The position numbers and the translations under genes are program-made. Positions 27,939 through 36,846 of a DNA stretch of 64,000 bases are shown in pieces. Numbering within the stretch: the first letter of the stretch is position 1; each line of letters starts with the position of its first letter. The notes beneath the pieces were generated by a model that worked only from the letters and a program-made list of their open reading frames with translations, was not told the DNA's origin and searched no databases. The stretch is taken from the NCBI RefSeq assembly GCF_900176505.1, contig NZ_FWYB01000006.1, positions 124,001 through 188,000 of the forward strand, given 5' to 3'. The DNA is from Pedobacter nyackensis (GTDB lineage Bacteria > Bacteroidota > Bacteroidia > Sphingobacteriales > Sphingobacteriaceae).

Positions 27939-27990
27939 AAAACAGCGTATAACTACCTGATTTTAAAATCGGGTAGTTATACGCTGTTTT
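27939..27990 (-). terminator. Intrinsic terminator after the LuxR-type regulator
   Basis: Perfect 19-base arms (27939-27957, 27972-27990) with further pairing into the loop end in A and T runs. Core pairs include CAGCGTATAACTACC with GGTAGTTATACGCTG. It lies eight bases after the regulator stop. Confidence 0.88.
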
Positions 27991-27998
27991 GTGTTGGA

Positions 27999-28661
27999 TT
28001 ACAGCTTTAAGTCAAACAATCCGGCTTTCACGGCAAACAGAACCAGTCCGGCGGTATTATGGCTGTTCGTTTTTAGTAAGAGGTTTTTACGATGTCCTTC
28101 AACAGTACGAGCGCTTAAGTAAAGTTTTTCAGCTATTTCAGCAGTACTCAGTTCACAGCAGATCATTTCAAGGATCTGCATTTCACGCTTAGTGATGGAT
28201 AAAGTGATTTCAGAAAGGCTCTTTTGCCGTGCTGCTTTTAAAATAGCTGTGTACTGCACCGCTTGCATAGTTTGATGATTTGCATAAAACCCCGTATGAT
28301 AAACACTATTTATGGCACTGATCAGTTCCTCTGTATCACAATTTTTAAGCAGGTATGCACTTGCCCCCAATTCTATCATTCTTGAGACAAGACTTGGCGA
28401 TGAATCTAGGGAGAGCATGATTACTTTTATAGAAGGAAAATATTGTTGCAACTGTTGGTTTAGTTCAATACTGCTCATTTCCGGCATATCCATATCTATC
28501 AAAACCACATGAGGTAATGTTTTAGCATTTTCCAATAGTTGCAGGAGCTGGGGACCGTTTTCAGCCTGGATGTCCAGACAAAATTCTCTTTCGTGCTTCA
28601 GAAGCAAACAAAGTGCCTGCCTGAATAACTTTTGATCGTCAGCAATAGCTAAATGAATCAT
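27999..28661 (-). CDS. LuxR/NarL-family response regulator
   Basis: This 220-aa protein has an N-terminal receiver domain with phosphoacceptor Asp56 in VVLIDMDMPEM and a Lys near AYLLKNCD. The C-terminal DNA-binding domain has the LuxR-type helix-turn-helix LSTAEIAEKLYLSARTVEGH. It should act as a transcription factor switched by a histidine kinase. No kinase gene adjoins it, so it is an orphan here. It is flanked by strong terminators and lies within the tRNA-bounded interval. Confidence 0.93.
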   Translation of the reverse strand: MIHLAIADDQKLFRQALCLLLKHEREFCLDIQAENGPQLLQLLENAKTLPHVVLIDMDMPEMSSIELNQQLQQYFPSIKVIMLSLDSSPSLVSRMIELGASAYLLKNCDTEELISAINSVYHTGFYANHQTMQAVQYTAILKAARQKSLSEITLSITKREMQILEMICCELSTAEIAEKLYLSARTVEGHRKNLLLKTNSHNTAGLVLFAVKAGLFDLKL

Positions 28662-28977
28662 ATAATTGCGTTAAAGGGGGATGAATAATTTAATTAATTG
28701 ATTAATGGTTCATACACAATAGTAAAATAACATTAAAAGGGGGGAGAATGTTTTACCTTTTCCACTGTAATGCAAGCCTTTAGGTGAGCTGCAGTTGTTG
28801 TGATCCCAGATATAGTTACATCTGATGCAAGAGGTTTGCATGAATCTCAGAAAAGTAAGGAATAAAGGTTTACGGAAAAAGCAAAAAGGCCGTTAATCAT
28901 GCGATTAACAGCCTTTTTTATTTTGAATCTTGTGCCCCATATGGTAGGTACTTAATACTTATAACAAAAAGGATTTT
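28662..28977. other. Intergenic region with a terminator; no gene seen
   Basis: This 316-bp gap holds the putative promoter of the LuxR-type gene and, at 28883-28919, a hairpin with a GC-containing stem (AAAAAGGC/GCCTTTTT plus GTTAATC/GATTAAC) and a T-run on both strands. I see no convincing coding frame. Confidence 0.5.
28883..28919 (-). terminator. Intrinsic terminator after the three-gene secreted-protein operon
   Basis: A stem of about 16 pairs with one mismatch (28883-28898 with 28903-28919) and a four-base loop ends in a T-run on the minus strand. It lies about 60 bp after the 485-aa gene stop. Confidence 0.75.
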
Positions 28978-30435
28978 CTATTTAGAAAACGTTACAGTCT
29001 TAACGGCTTGGCTATTTGCTGAAAGTACGGTTACTTTTCCATTACTAGAAACTGTATATTGTGGTAACAAGGTATAAGAACTCATCTTGATATCCAATTC
29101 TTTTGAAAACTGAACCGGTGCTTCCATTAAGCCGTCGTTGGTAACCAAAACTGCTACCGGAACTTTTAAACGGGTAAATTCGTGATACTTATCTTCAAAG
29201 TATTTATTGTACTGATCATTGTAAATGAGTGCAAGTTTATTATTGATCACACCAGTACCGACCATGAGTTCTTGATCGAAGTTCTGTGAGCTCATTTTAC
29301 GACTGATCGGAATCTCAAATTTTTTGCTGCCATCATTACTAAACGCCGTTACATTAATATCTCCATGTGTATAGTTGTAATTAGGGTTCGAAAGCTGCGA
29401 AGGACTAATAGTTCCACTCGTTTTTACTTCTTCTTTTTTATATTGTTCCCCGATCAAGAAAAAGGTATCCCCGTTGTAAACAATGTTCCTGGCGATAATA
29501 TTTTGAACTGCTGTTTCCGCTTTAAAAATTTTAACTTCATTGGGTACCGAAGAGTTGAATAACCACATACCATTATTAGCTATTTCACCGGCCACAAAAC
29601 TGGCTTTCTTCTGTGTGTACCCAGCAATGATAAGGTCGCCTTGCGGACTTAAAGCAGATGTATAACTGAGGTTCTTTAAAGTAGGATCAGTAATCATTAC
29701 CGGAATGATCATTGGCGTACCACCAACAGAGAATTTATAAACTACGGGATAAATATATGACTTGTCGTATTCGTAGCTCGTCATGTAAAAATCACCTTTA
29801 TCTGAAGCTAGAAAATCTCCGAAAGAAAGCTCTTTTGTATACCCTGAAAAACTGAATTGGCCCTTGGCGGTTTCTTTCAGGTTTTCATCCAAAATATAGT
29901 AATTTACTACATCCGGGGCATCTTTTACATGTGGACTTACACCAATAATCACGAGATGCTTTTTATCGGGGGTAACGCTAGTATACCATTTTCCACCATT
30001 TGAAAGCTTAAGGAAATTCATGCTGGCAATAGGAGTCGCGTCAGTGGCGATATTGCCATTTATATCAACCACTTTTGCTACCAATTGGTTTTTTAAATCC
30101 GCCTTGCTTTTGTTCTGTAAAAATATCAATGATCTGTTGCCAAAAACCATCAGATCAACTACGTCCACAGTGCTATTTGAAACACCCATATTTACACTAA
30201 TATCCTTGCTGGTAACGATATTCCCAATCTTATCAACAGTGATGAGGGTGTTTATTTTTTGAAAACTTACTACTTTGCTGATGATGAAATAATCCTTGTC
30301 GGCAGTACTATAAGCATTAAAAGTAGGCTGTTTTTCAACCACAAACTGTGGACTGTTTTTTCCGATTGTAACTTTAATTTGTCCAAAAGCATTTGTGCTA
30401 ACGAACAAGGTAATTAAGTATAAATAATATTTCAT
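28978..30435 (-). CDS. Secreted protein of unknown function, 485 aa
   Basis: The protein begins with a signal peptide (MKYYLYLITLFVSTNAFGQ) with likely cleavage after AFG. The mature part is beta-rich, with repeated blade-like segments (for example LVAKVVDINGN, GDLIIAGYTQKK, KLALIYNDQYN), which suggests a beta-propeller-like fold. I recognise no named family. It is the last gene of a three-gene operon of secreted proteins; the upstream 417-aa gene ends only 7 bp before its start. No lipobox or outer-membrane sorting domain is seen, so it is probably periplasmic or loosely exported. Confidence 0.75.
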   Translation of the reverse strand: MKYYLYLITLFVSTNAFGQIKVTIGKNSPQFVVEKQPTFNAYSTADKDYFIISKVVSFQKINTLITVDKIGNIVTSKDISVNMGVSNSTVDVVDLMVFGNRSLIFLQNKSKADLKNQLVAKVVDINGNIATDATPIASMNFLKLSNGGKWYTSVTPDKKHLVIIGVSPHVKDAPDVVNYYILDENLKETAKGQFSFSGYTKELSFGDFLASDKGDFYMTSYEYDKSYIYPVVYKFSVGGTPMIIPVMITDPTLKNLSYTSALSPQGDLIIAGYTQKKASFVAGEIANNGMWLFNSSVPNEVKIFKAETAVQNIIARNIVYNGDTFFLIGEQYKKEEVKTSGTISPSQLSNPNYNYTHGDINVTAFSNDGSKKFEIPISRKMSSQNFDQELMVGTGVINNKLALIYNDQYNKYFEDKYHEFTRLKVPVAVLVTNDGLMEAPVQFSKELDIKMSSYTLLPQYTVSSNGKVTVLSANSQAVKTVTFSK

Positions 30436-30442
30436 AAGATTG

Positions 30443-31696
30443 TTAATTTGTTGTCTGTCTTTTTTTAAGTTCGGCGAATAAAATGTCGTAATCTAATTTC
30501 AACCTTCTTTCATTGTTGCTCATGCTCAGCGAATTCATTTTCTCTAAAGTGCTTTGTCCACCCCTGGCGTCGCCAATTGCGAAATTACATTCCAATAGAT
30601 TAAAATAAATCCCCATGGTGATTTCTTTGTTGATCCTGGCTTTTTTATTGTTCAGGTCTGATTCGGTTAGGGCTTTATTCCAGATTTCGTTAGCTTTCAT
30701 AAGCTTTCCTACCGCCGAAGGGCCATCTTGTTGCAACATCAATAAACCTGAAGAAGCCTCATTAAATGCCATTGTTAAATCAGAATATTCACTATCTCCA
30801 TTTTTAATGTAGTTTAGGATCGCATCTCGTTTTACGCTAGAATAGCCATATTTATCATTGAGCAGGTTATTAATGAATGTCAGGTTTGCCTGTAGTACAC
30901 GTTCTTCGTTCTGTTTGATCAATAATTCATTATTCGATTTCAACTGGCGATCAGAATTAGCTGATTTGTATATTTTGTAACTGTTCAGTTCCGGAGGTGT
31001 TACACTTAAAATTTCTTTTTGCTGTGGGTCATAAACCTTTACTGCCATGGGATGGCGATAGGAAAATTCGGTATGATAAACCATCGATTTATAGGCTGAT
31101 GTTTTGCCATCTCCGCTACTCAAATTGCTCATTTCTTCACCAATAGACCTTGGTTGGGTATGATCGAAACCATAAAATAACACCACGATTTTTAATGCAT
31201 TTGACGGGTCAAGCTGATAGCCCTCCAATTTGACATAAGTACTCAAAATGGTATTATAATCATAAGATGATTGCAGTTTTGGCAGTTCGACAGTTTCAAG
31301 GTAAGGTTTGGCAACAAATTCTTTTTGAGGCTTGCCTGACGCCAACAAAGACTGTTCGACGATTTTTTTTCCTATTGTTTTTTTATTGTATTCTGCCATA
31401 GCCTTCTCATAGCTTTCATTTGCAGATTTTACCAAACTTGCATAAACAGCAATTTCTCTGTTGTATTTATCTATGGCTTCTTTTTTTTGTTGTTTATAAT
31501 CCTCTAAAAGCTGCTTGTTTTTTACTTCATAAGCAGGTTCCCCAACAACCTGATAATTTTTTATACCTGCAATTGTTGCCGAAGGTAGTCTATTATAGCT
31601 GTAGCTGATTTTTTCTTCTTTAAGTCTTTGACCAAAGCTGTTGTTCATATTTAGACACAGCAATAACATACAAAAACCGAGATATCTATTTTTCAT
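30443..31696 (-). CDS. Secreted helical protein of unknown function, 417 aa
   Basis: A signal peptide is clear (MKNRYLGFCMLLLCLNMNNS FGQ region). Residues about 60-115 are strongly charged and heptad-like (QQKKEAIDKYNREIAVYASL), suggesting coiled coil. The C-terminal half has helical-repeat character (YFNLLECNFAIGDARGGQST), resembling a TPR-like fold. I recognise no family. It is the middle gene of the operon: 26 bp after the 194-aa gene and 7 bp before the 485-aa gene. This spacing suggests the three proteins work together. Confidence 0.75.
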   Translation of the reverse strand: MKNRYLGFCMLLLCLNMNNSFGQRLKEEKISYSYNRLPSATIAGIKNYQVVGEPAYEVKNKQLLEDYKQQKKEAIDKYNREIAVYASLVKSANESYEKAMAEYNKKTIGKKIVEQSLLASGKPQKEFVAKPYLETVELPKLQSSYDYNTILSTYVKLEGYQLDPSNALKIVVLFYGFDHTQPRSIGEEMSNLSSGDGKTSAYKSMVYHTEFSYRHPMAVKVYDPQQKEILSVTPPELNSYKIYKSANSDRQLKSNNELLIKQNEERVLQANLTFINNLLNDKYGYSSVKRDAILNYIKNGDSEYSDLTMAFNEASSGLLMLQQDGPSAVGKLMKANEIWNKALTESDLNNKKARINKEITMGIYFNLLECNFAIGDARGGQSTLEKMNSLSMSNNERRLKLDYDILFAELKKRQTTN

Positions 31697-31722
31697 AATT
31701 TTGGCGTTAATTTAACAGGTAA

Positions 31723-32307
31723 TTAAGGTTTTTCAGCCAATGCCTGGGCATTGTATTCATTAATAATATCAATGATATTCATCATACCATAACCTTTTTG
31801 TTTTTGCTCCACCTTGCTGGCAAGCGCTGTATTATCACCAATAAGCTTATTGATGTTTTTCTTAAACCCTAAAGTTAAATCAGCACCAATAACTGGCGCT
31901 TCGTTTCCTTTTGCCCAAAAAATTTGCTTTTCTGAACCATAGTATGCATAAGTCGTGATTGCACCTGGTTGCGCCACAAAAACAAAGTTTTTACCTGGTT
32001 TGCCAAATCTAAGCGTGCCATCATAATTAACACTTCTATATTCGGTATTTTCAATAGTATAACTTATTAATTCATTTGGCTTGTAAATACGCTCGCTTCT
32101 CCCGTCTTTTTCTTTATAAAACAAACACTGTTTTTGATTTTTTTCCTTGTAGTTATTATAAACATATCCATTGATTACAGTGCCGTCAAGTGTAACTACA
32201 GTGCCTGGATAAAGTTTTAAACTAGGTAATGGATCGATGTAATCCTGTGCTGTTGATTGAGAGCGAACCCCAATTACAATTAATAGAAGAAATAATATTT
32301 TTTTCAT
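31723..32307 (-). CDS. Secreted protein of unknown function, 194 aa
   Basis: A signal peptide (MKKILFLLLIVIGVRSQSTA) precedes a beta-rich domain. The mature part includes LYPGTVVTLDGTVINGYVYN and ELISYTIENTEYRSVNYDG, like small secreted domains common in Bacteroidota that lack a defined function. The C-terminus is helical. It is the first gene of the three-gene secreted operon, with a 395-bp upstream gap that probably holds the promoter. Confidence 0.72.
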   Translation of the reverse strand: MKKILFLLLIVIGVRSQSTAQDYIDPLPSLKLYPGTVVTLDGTVINGYVYNNYKEKNQKQCLFYKEKDGRSERIYKPNELISYTIENTEYRSVNYDGTLRFGKPGKNFVFVAQPGAITTYAYYGSEKQIFWAKGNEAPVIGADLTLGFKKNINKLIGDNTALASKVEQKQKGYGMMNIIDIINEYNAQALAEKP

Positions 32308-32702
32308 AATTAAAGAATTTAAAGCGTAAAGCTAATCAAAAACGTCTAATTATAAAGATTTAAGAACCAAACTATTGAATAAGTGAAAATATGTTATTAG
32401 CTCAAAAAAAAGATTACCCATTTTTTAACCGCTGCTCCACAACTTTTGGGATTGATTACCTATATACCCACCTAATCAATGATAAATATCAATTATATAT
32501 ACAGCGAAAAGAATAAGGGAAAGTTTAAGTTACTGACAGTGATATTGTCAGTAAACAAAAAACCCTTGCAAATTCGATTCGCCGAATCACTCACCTTTTA
32601 TTTTATACATTTTAACTGCAATTACTATAGATAAATTTTGATAAACCTGCCTGGTTCATGATCTGACAGATAATTTCTGCCGTGAATGAAATAACATAAT
32701 TT
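32308..32702. other. Intergenic region; no gene supported
   Basis: This 395-bp AT-rich gap separates two minus-strand units. It contains a small hairpin (TACTGACA/TGTCAGTA, 32531-32553) without a T-run on either strand, so it is not a standard terminator. I see no coding frame that is better than chance. Confidence 0.4.
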
Positions 32703-33404
32703 TTAAAACGGATAAGTATAGAGTGTAATGATGTTTTTCTCCTCTTTTCCAACCCTATAGTTACCATGCCCCCAACCAAGATTACGGTGTATAAGATGAT
32801 ATACAATAAAATCGAAGGTAATATTTGAAGGAACTTTAATGGATACAAATCCATTCTCATCAGTTACCCCCTTAAGGGTTGAGGCCTTAGCAACATCTGC
32901 TACGTTATCGGAATTAAGTCGGACACCACTAACTGGATGGGCTGCAACCCCCAGGTTTTTTAATGGAGTCCTGTAGTCAATATTAGATATCAGCCTGATG
33001 TTTAAAAGACCCGAAAATTCAGATACTTTGATAACCTTTTTTTTTTCGATATCAGCAACAATCTGAACGAACTCATCGGTACGGTATTTAACCTTATTTA
33101 CTGTAGGAGAATCCGTAGTCACCAGATAATTTTTAGGCAACAAATCCGAAAAATAGGCTACACCTTCATGATCTGTTAGGACTGTACCAACCAATGCATT
33201 AGGATTTGGCGAGCTCGTACTGAAATTAGTCTCTGTATCATAAACTGAAACCTTAACACCAGCCAAACCTTTCCCAGAATCATCATTAAGTTTGTAACTC
33301 AACTTTCCTGTATTGACCCCATCAACTACTTCAACATTTGTAATCTTCTTACAGGAGACTGTCAAAACAGACAGTCCCAGCAGAAGTATTGTTTTACATT
33401 TCAT
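32703..33404 (-). CDS. Lipoprotein with carboxypeptidase-regulatory/CNA-B-like domains
   Basis: A 233-aa lipoprotein with lipobox near VLTVSCKK. Two beta-sandwich segments follow. The first has GKLSYKLNDDSGKGLAGVKV and ends near PKNYLVTTDSP; the second has LKNLGVAAHPVSG and TLKGVTDENGFVSIKVPS. The G-x-G-L-x-G-V-K-V and D-x-x-G pattern fits transthyretin-like or CNA-B-type domains, which are often structural or adhesive. It is a clear paralog of the neighbouring 225-aa lipoprotein, 37 bp upstream on the same strand, so it arose by tandem duplication. The lipoprotein is probably anchored in the outer membrane. Confidence 0.78.
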   Translation of the reverse strand: MKCKTILLLGLSVLTVSCKKITNVEVVDGVNTGKLSYKLNDDSGKGLAGVKVSVYDTETNFSTSSPNPNALVGTVLTDHEGVAYFSDLLPKNYLVTTDSPTVNKVKYRTDEFVQIVADIEKKKVIKVSEFSGLLNIRLISNIDYRTPLKNLGVAAHPVSGVRLNSDNVADVAKASTLKGVTDENGFVSIKVPSNITFDFIVYHLIHRNLGWGHGNYRVGKEEKNIITLYTYPF

Positions 33405-33441
33405 ATTCTTATAAAAAATAAGCGTATTTATAATTCAGCTA

Positions 33442-34119
33442 TTATTGATATATAGTCATTGAATAGTTAAGCGTAGCATCTTTCTGGACAGATACACTAT
33501 TATTATAGTTGTAAGATGCATTTGTTAATGTATTATAAAGATATACCGCGTATGATTTATTAGAGGGGATTTTAAATGTGATTAAACCAGCGTCGTTAGT
33601 AACTCCTGAAAAATCTGCGACTTTTAAATTGACAGTTGTAGAAAAGGTATAATTAAATTTATTGGATGGAATCATGATTACACCGATATTTTTTAGCGGT
33701 TGATTATTGTTGTAGGATCTAACCGTCATTGTAAATGTTCCCGAATGATCCGTGACTTTTGTCTCTTTATGCTTAACAGCACCCGTGATTACCTGGACAT
33801 ATTCCTGAATGAAATAGGTTACATTGTTAACCTTCGGAGAATCTGTAACAAGCAGATAATTTTTTGGATTAAGATCTCCAAAGTCAACCTGGCCATTTGG
33901 ATCTGTTAAGCGTGCATCCAGAAGGATCGTTGTATTTGAATAATTGTCCTGACGATCCATTAAAGAAACTTTTACGTTTGGCAATCCTTTTCCGGCATCG
34001 TCAGTCAGTTTATAGGTAAGTTTTCCACTGGTAGAAAGCTTAACTTCAACATTAGTAGTTTTTTTACAGGAAGTAAACACTGCCAAAAGCAGGATTAAGA
34101 AGGTTAATTTTGATTTCAT
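33442..34119 (-). CDS. Lipoprotein paralogous to its downstream neighbour
   Basis: A 225-aa lipoprotein with lipobox VFTSCKK. It repeats the layout of the next gene: GKLTYKLTDDAGKGLPNVKV, then PKNYLLVTDSPKVNNVTY, then a second domain with LKNIGVIMIPSN and GVTNDAGLITFKIPSN. The two proteins share many aligned residues over their whole length, which shows a tandem duplication. No enzymatic motif is visible. It is probably the first gene of a two-gene unit, with a promoter-like element about 20 bp upstream. Confidence 0.78.
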   Translation of the reverse strand: MKSKLTFLILLLAVFTSCKKTTNVEVKLSTSGKLTYKLTDDAGKGLPNVKVSLMDRQDNYSNTTILLDARLTDPNGQVDFGDLNPKNYLLVTDSPKVNNVTYFIQEYVQVITGAVKHKETKVTDHSGTFTMTVRSYNNNQPLKNIGVIMIPSNKFNYTFSTTVNLKVADFSGVTNDAGLITFKIPSNKSYAVYLYNTLTNASYNYNNSVSVQKDATLNYSMTIYQ

Positions 34120-34524
34120 GATGTTTATTTATTTTGGCGCAAATATATTATAATGATTGAGTTGTTGTTAAATATTTTTTTTAATTAAAAAATAAATACC
34201 AATATTGCTATTCTCCTTATGGTTTTAATAGAAGTCATTAGCTATTGCGAATCTCATACTATCGCTGAGCTACAAAAAGTAAACTTCAGGATTGCCTTAG
34301 CCAGATTGATGGGTTACCCCTAACATCGATAATTTTGGGGAATCGATAGTTGAAATCAGCACATACCATAGATTTCAAATTTTCTGAAGCAAATCCTGAC
34401 TTAACAGATAAAGAAATTGATGAGCATCCCGATATGATCAGGGAGTGGAAATATCAGCTTGAGTCGCTCTAGGGTTCCTCGTTTTGAGGATCGGAGAAAC
34501 TATTACAACCAAGTACCTGGATTC
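34120..34524. other. Intergenic region with a promoter-like element; no gene supported
   Basis: TATATTTG on the minus strand (34140-34147) suits a -7 element for the lipoprotein pair. The rest of this 405-bp gap has short open stretches on the plus strand, one of which encodes a charged peptide (LTDKEIDEHPDMIREWKYQL), but stops break it and no start is evident. It may be decayed coding sequence. Confidence 0.35.
34140..34147 (-). promoter_or_regulatory. -7 promoter element for the paralogous lipoprotein genes
   Basis: TATATTTG, a perfect match to TAnnTTTG on the minus strand, sits 20 bp before the start codon. No clear -33 TTTG is seen. Confidence 0.4.
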
Positions 34525-35298
34525 CTATTCTTTTGTAACGACTACACTTGCCACAGATTGCCAGTTCCAGATCACCTGATCATAAAATGGTTCATCTGCA
34601 GATCCTCCTTTGAAAATGTAAAAGGTTCTTTTGCCATCTTTATAATAGTTTTTAGCTGACTCCATTTGTCCAGCAGAGATTCCCGTTAAAACTTTATTCA
34701 AGTCAAAACTGAAAGTAGCCTTATAGTTATCAGAGGGGTCAATTACGATTTCGTTTACTGAAAGATTTGCCTCAAAAGGAAGCGAACTTCCGACAACCAC
34801 GCTGTCTATACCACCAAGAATGTTTTTAAATGTACCCTTGAAATAAAATGCATAATAATTAAATGCCAATCCGGGGATCAGTGACTTCCGGCATTGTAGT
34901 TTAACGGCGACGTCTTTATAAGAACCGGAAGGTAATTTTAATACACCTGCCAGCGCATCCTGACTAAAAATATTCAAATTCTTTTGGACCGTTATTGTCG
35001 TATCAAGCAAGCTGTTACTTTTTCCGACAAAGGAAATTTTTTCTACATAAACAGTTGCCGAAGACCATGCTACATTTACCGTCGTTGTCGTATCAACTAC
35101 ACTCGAAACCCCGGTTTTAATACCATTACTTGAAAATTTTCTGACATTAGAGCTTGAAGCGTTTGCAAAATAGGAAATGTTGCCAAAACCAGTTTTTTCT
35201 TGTTCAGAATTGTTATTCTTCTTACAGGATAAAGCGGCTGTACCGATAACGAGCAATAAACTAATGTAACGGGTTGCGAACAGCGAGAGAGATTTCAT
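34525..35298 (-). CDS. Lipoprotein of unknown function, 257 aa
   Basis: A signal peptide ends in a lipobox (IGTAALSCKKNNNSEQ). The mature protein is beta-rich: NVAWSSATVYVEKISFVGKS, then KLPSGSYKDVAVKLQC, then FSFDLNKVLTG. This resembles DUF4382-type lipoproteins, but I am not sure of the match. It is a single gene in the tRNA-bounded interval and is probably surface or periplasm exposed. Its function is unknown. Confidence 0.7.
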   Translation of the reverse strand: MKSLSLFATRYISLLLVIGTAALSCKKNNNSEQEKTGFGNISYFANASSSNVRKFSSNGIKTGVSSVVDTTTTVNVAWSSATVYVEKISFVGKSNSLLDTTITVQKNLNIFSQDALAGVLKLPSGSYKDVAVKLQCRKSLIPGLAFNYYAFYFKGTFKNILGGIDSVVVGSSLPFEANLSVNEIVIDPSDNYKATFSFDLNKVLTGISAGQMESAKNYYKDGKRTFYIFKGGSADEPFYDQVIWNWQSVASVVVTKE

Positions 35299-35758
35299 AG
35301 AAGTCTGAGAGTTAAAATATTCGATCTAAATATATAAAGAATTTTTCATAGCTGGCAATAGCCCCGGCTTCCTACTACTAAGGAAAATACTAAACTGCAA
35401 TCTTTGGAAAAAATCCTAACGCAAATAGTACCGCTATCCCTTCCTGCAAAAAAAGCAGTTTGCACTTGAGCCTAAAATTGCATGAACAAACTCATGCTTA
35501 TAAGCCTGGTTGCCAATAAAGTTTCAACTAAAAGACTTTTTATAAAACTATTGCGCTGCTAAAATTGTTTAAAGAACTCATTATTAATGCAATTAAAACA
35601 AAAATCATGAAAAAGACACGCCCCTGTTTATGGTATGGCGAAAATTATTGTCAAAGATATCCAGGAAGCTGCAAAGGAGTAATTGCATTAATACCTCACT
35701 GATGTCTGTTTTATTCTATAATTTATTAGACAGGTCGAAAACTTTAAAAAATATTTCT
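35299..35758. other. Intergenic region; possible decayed coding sequence
   Basis: This 460-bp region holds no intact gene. A plus-strand ATG at 35607 opens only 31 codons (MKKTRPCLWYGENYCQ...), whose first ten residues look like the start of a PhnB/VOC protein. A VOC gene lies shortly downstream, so this might be a worn-down relative, but the match is too short to claim. Confidence 0.3.
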
Positions 35759-36202
35759 ATGAAAACATTACAGTTCACAAAAGAGATCAAAGCACCGGCT
35801 CAAAAAGTTTGGGACACGCTTTGGAACGAAACTACTTATCCCCAATGGACAGACGCCTTTAGCCCAGGTGCCGGTTCGACCGTGCAAAGTGATTGGAAGG
35901 TTGGAGGCAGAACCCTCTTCGTGGATGGAAAAGGCAATGGCATGATTAGCACCATTAAAACCAAAAATGAACCTTATGACATCGTATTTGAGCACCTAGG
36001 AGAAGTAGCTGATGGCAAGGAAGATACCATTAGTGAAAAAGTGAAAAGCTGGGCAGGTTCGCTTGAAGAATACCATCTTTCTGAAGAAGACGGGATTACT
36101 AAACTTAAAGCTTCTGTACAAACAGGAGAAGAATGGGAAGAGACGCTGAACAAGGGCTTTACTAAAGGCTTGGAAGAAGTAAAAAGACTCTCAGAGCAGT
36201 AA
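35759..36202 (+). CDS. SRPBCC (START/Bet v1-like) domain protein
   Basis: A protein of 147 aa when started at the ATG at 35759, chosen because this gives the canonical start MKTLQFTKEIKAPAQKVWDT of SRPBCC proteins; the longer frame adds an unrelated stretch. The fold binds hydrophobic ligands in a cavity. VWDTLWNETTYPQWTDAFSP is characteristic of the family in Bacteroidota. The ligand is unknown. A VOC-family gene follows 88 bp downstream on the same strand. Confidence 0.85.
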   Translation: MKTLQFTKEIKAPAQKVWDTLWNETTYPQWTDAFSPGAGSTVQSDWKVGGRTLFVDGKGNGMISTIKTKNEPYDIVFEHLGEVADGKEDTISEKVKSWAGSLEEYHLSEEDGITKLKASVQTGEEWEETLNKGFTKGLEEVKRLSEQ

Positions 36203-36290
36203 AATATTACAATGATGATCAATAACTACTAAGCCCGCATATACTTTCAGATTTATAACTAACCATAGTAAATTCCTAAAAAATACGATT

Positions 36291-36728
36291 ATGCCAAAAT
36301 TTAATCCTTATTTAAACTTCGACGGCAATGCCGAAGAAGCGTTCAACTTTTACAAGTCCGTTTTCGGTGGCGAGTTCTCCGGAGGTATCATGAGGATGGG
36401 TGAAATGCCTGACAGCGAAAATATTACTGAGGCAGAAAAAGGCCTGGTAATGCACGTGTCATTGCCAATAACTGGTGGCGATGTAATAATGGCTTCAGAC
36501 ATTATGCCTTCTGCCGGACAAAAATTAGTGGTCGGCAATAACAACTACATTTGTATCAGCCCTGAAAGCAGGGAAGAAGCAGACCGCTTGTTTGCGGGTC
36601 TATCTGAAGGTGGCGAAGTGGAAATGCCCATGCAAGATCAATTCTGGGGTGATTATTTTGGCAGCTTTAAAGATAAATATGGGGTGTGCTGGATGATAGA
36701 TTACGGTGTCGCTAAAGAAGCGAAATAA
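36291..36728 (+). CDS. VOC-family protein (PhnB/3-dmu-9_3-mt-like)
   Basis: This 145-aa protein has the glyoxalase/bleomycin-resistance-like fold of PhnB-type proteins. It begins with the typical PYLNFDGNAEEAFNFYKSVF and continues with GDVIMASD and FWGDYFGSFKDKYGVCWMID. The family includes proteins of mostly unknown function often placed next to SRPBCC proteins, as here. The role cannot be assigned more closely. It lies just upstream of a tRNA-Lys gene in opposite orientation. Confidence 0.88.
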   Translation: MPKFNPYLNFDGNAEEAFNFYKSVFGGEFSGGIMRMGEMPDSENITEAEKGLVMHVSLPITGGDVIMASDIMPSAGQKLVVGNNNYICISPESREEADRLFAGLSEGGEVEMPMQDQFWGDYFGSFKDKYGVCWMIDYGVAKEAK

Positions 36729-36819
36729 TCCATAGTCAAGGGAAAACCACTTTTCCTTGACTATGGATATTTGTAGTCAAGGAAAAGTTAGAAAATGTTG
36801 TAATATTTTTTAACGCAAA

Positions 36820-36845
36820 AAGCCTCACATTTCTGTGAGGCTTTC
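36820..36845 (-). terminator. Intrinsic terminator of the first tRNA-Lys gene
   Basis: An 11-bp stem (AAAGCCTCACA/TGTGAGGCTTT) with a four-base loop lies directly after the tRNA 3' end and is followed by a T-run on the minus strand. A near-identical hairpin follows the second tRNA-Lys gene. Confidence 0.85.
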
Positions 36846-36846
36846 G

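Noticed and set aside
32531..32553. Terminator hairpin in the 32.3-32.7 kb gap
   Set aside because: The eight-base stem has no T-run on either strand, so it is at most a weak structural hairpin.
32612..32860. An 82-codon hydrophobic frame on the minus strand
   Set aside because: It lies mostly inside the well-supported lipoprotein gene in another frame, so it is a chance shadow.
35607..35702. A 31-codon plus-strand frame resembling the start of a VOC protein
   Set aside because: The likeness covers about ten residues only, and the frame soon ends; too short to call a gene or pseudogene.
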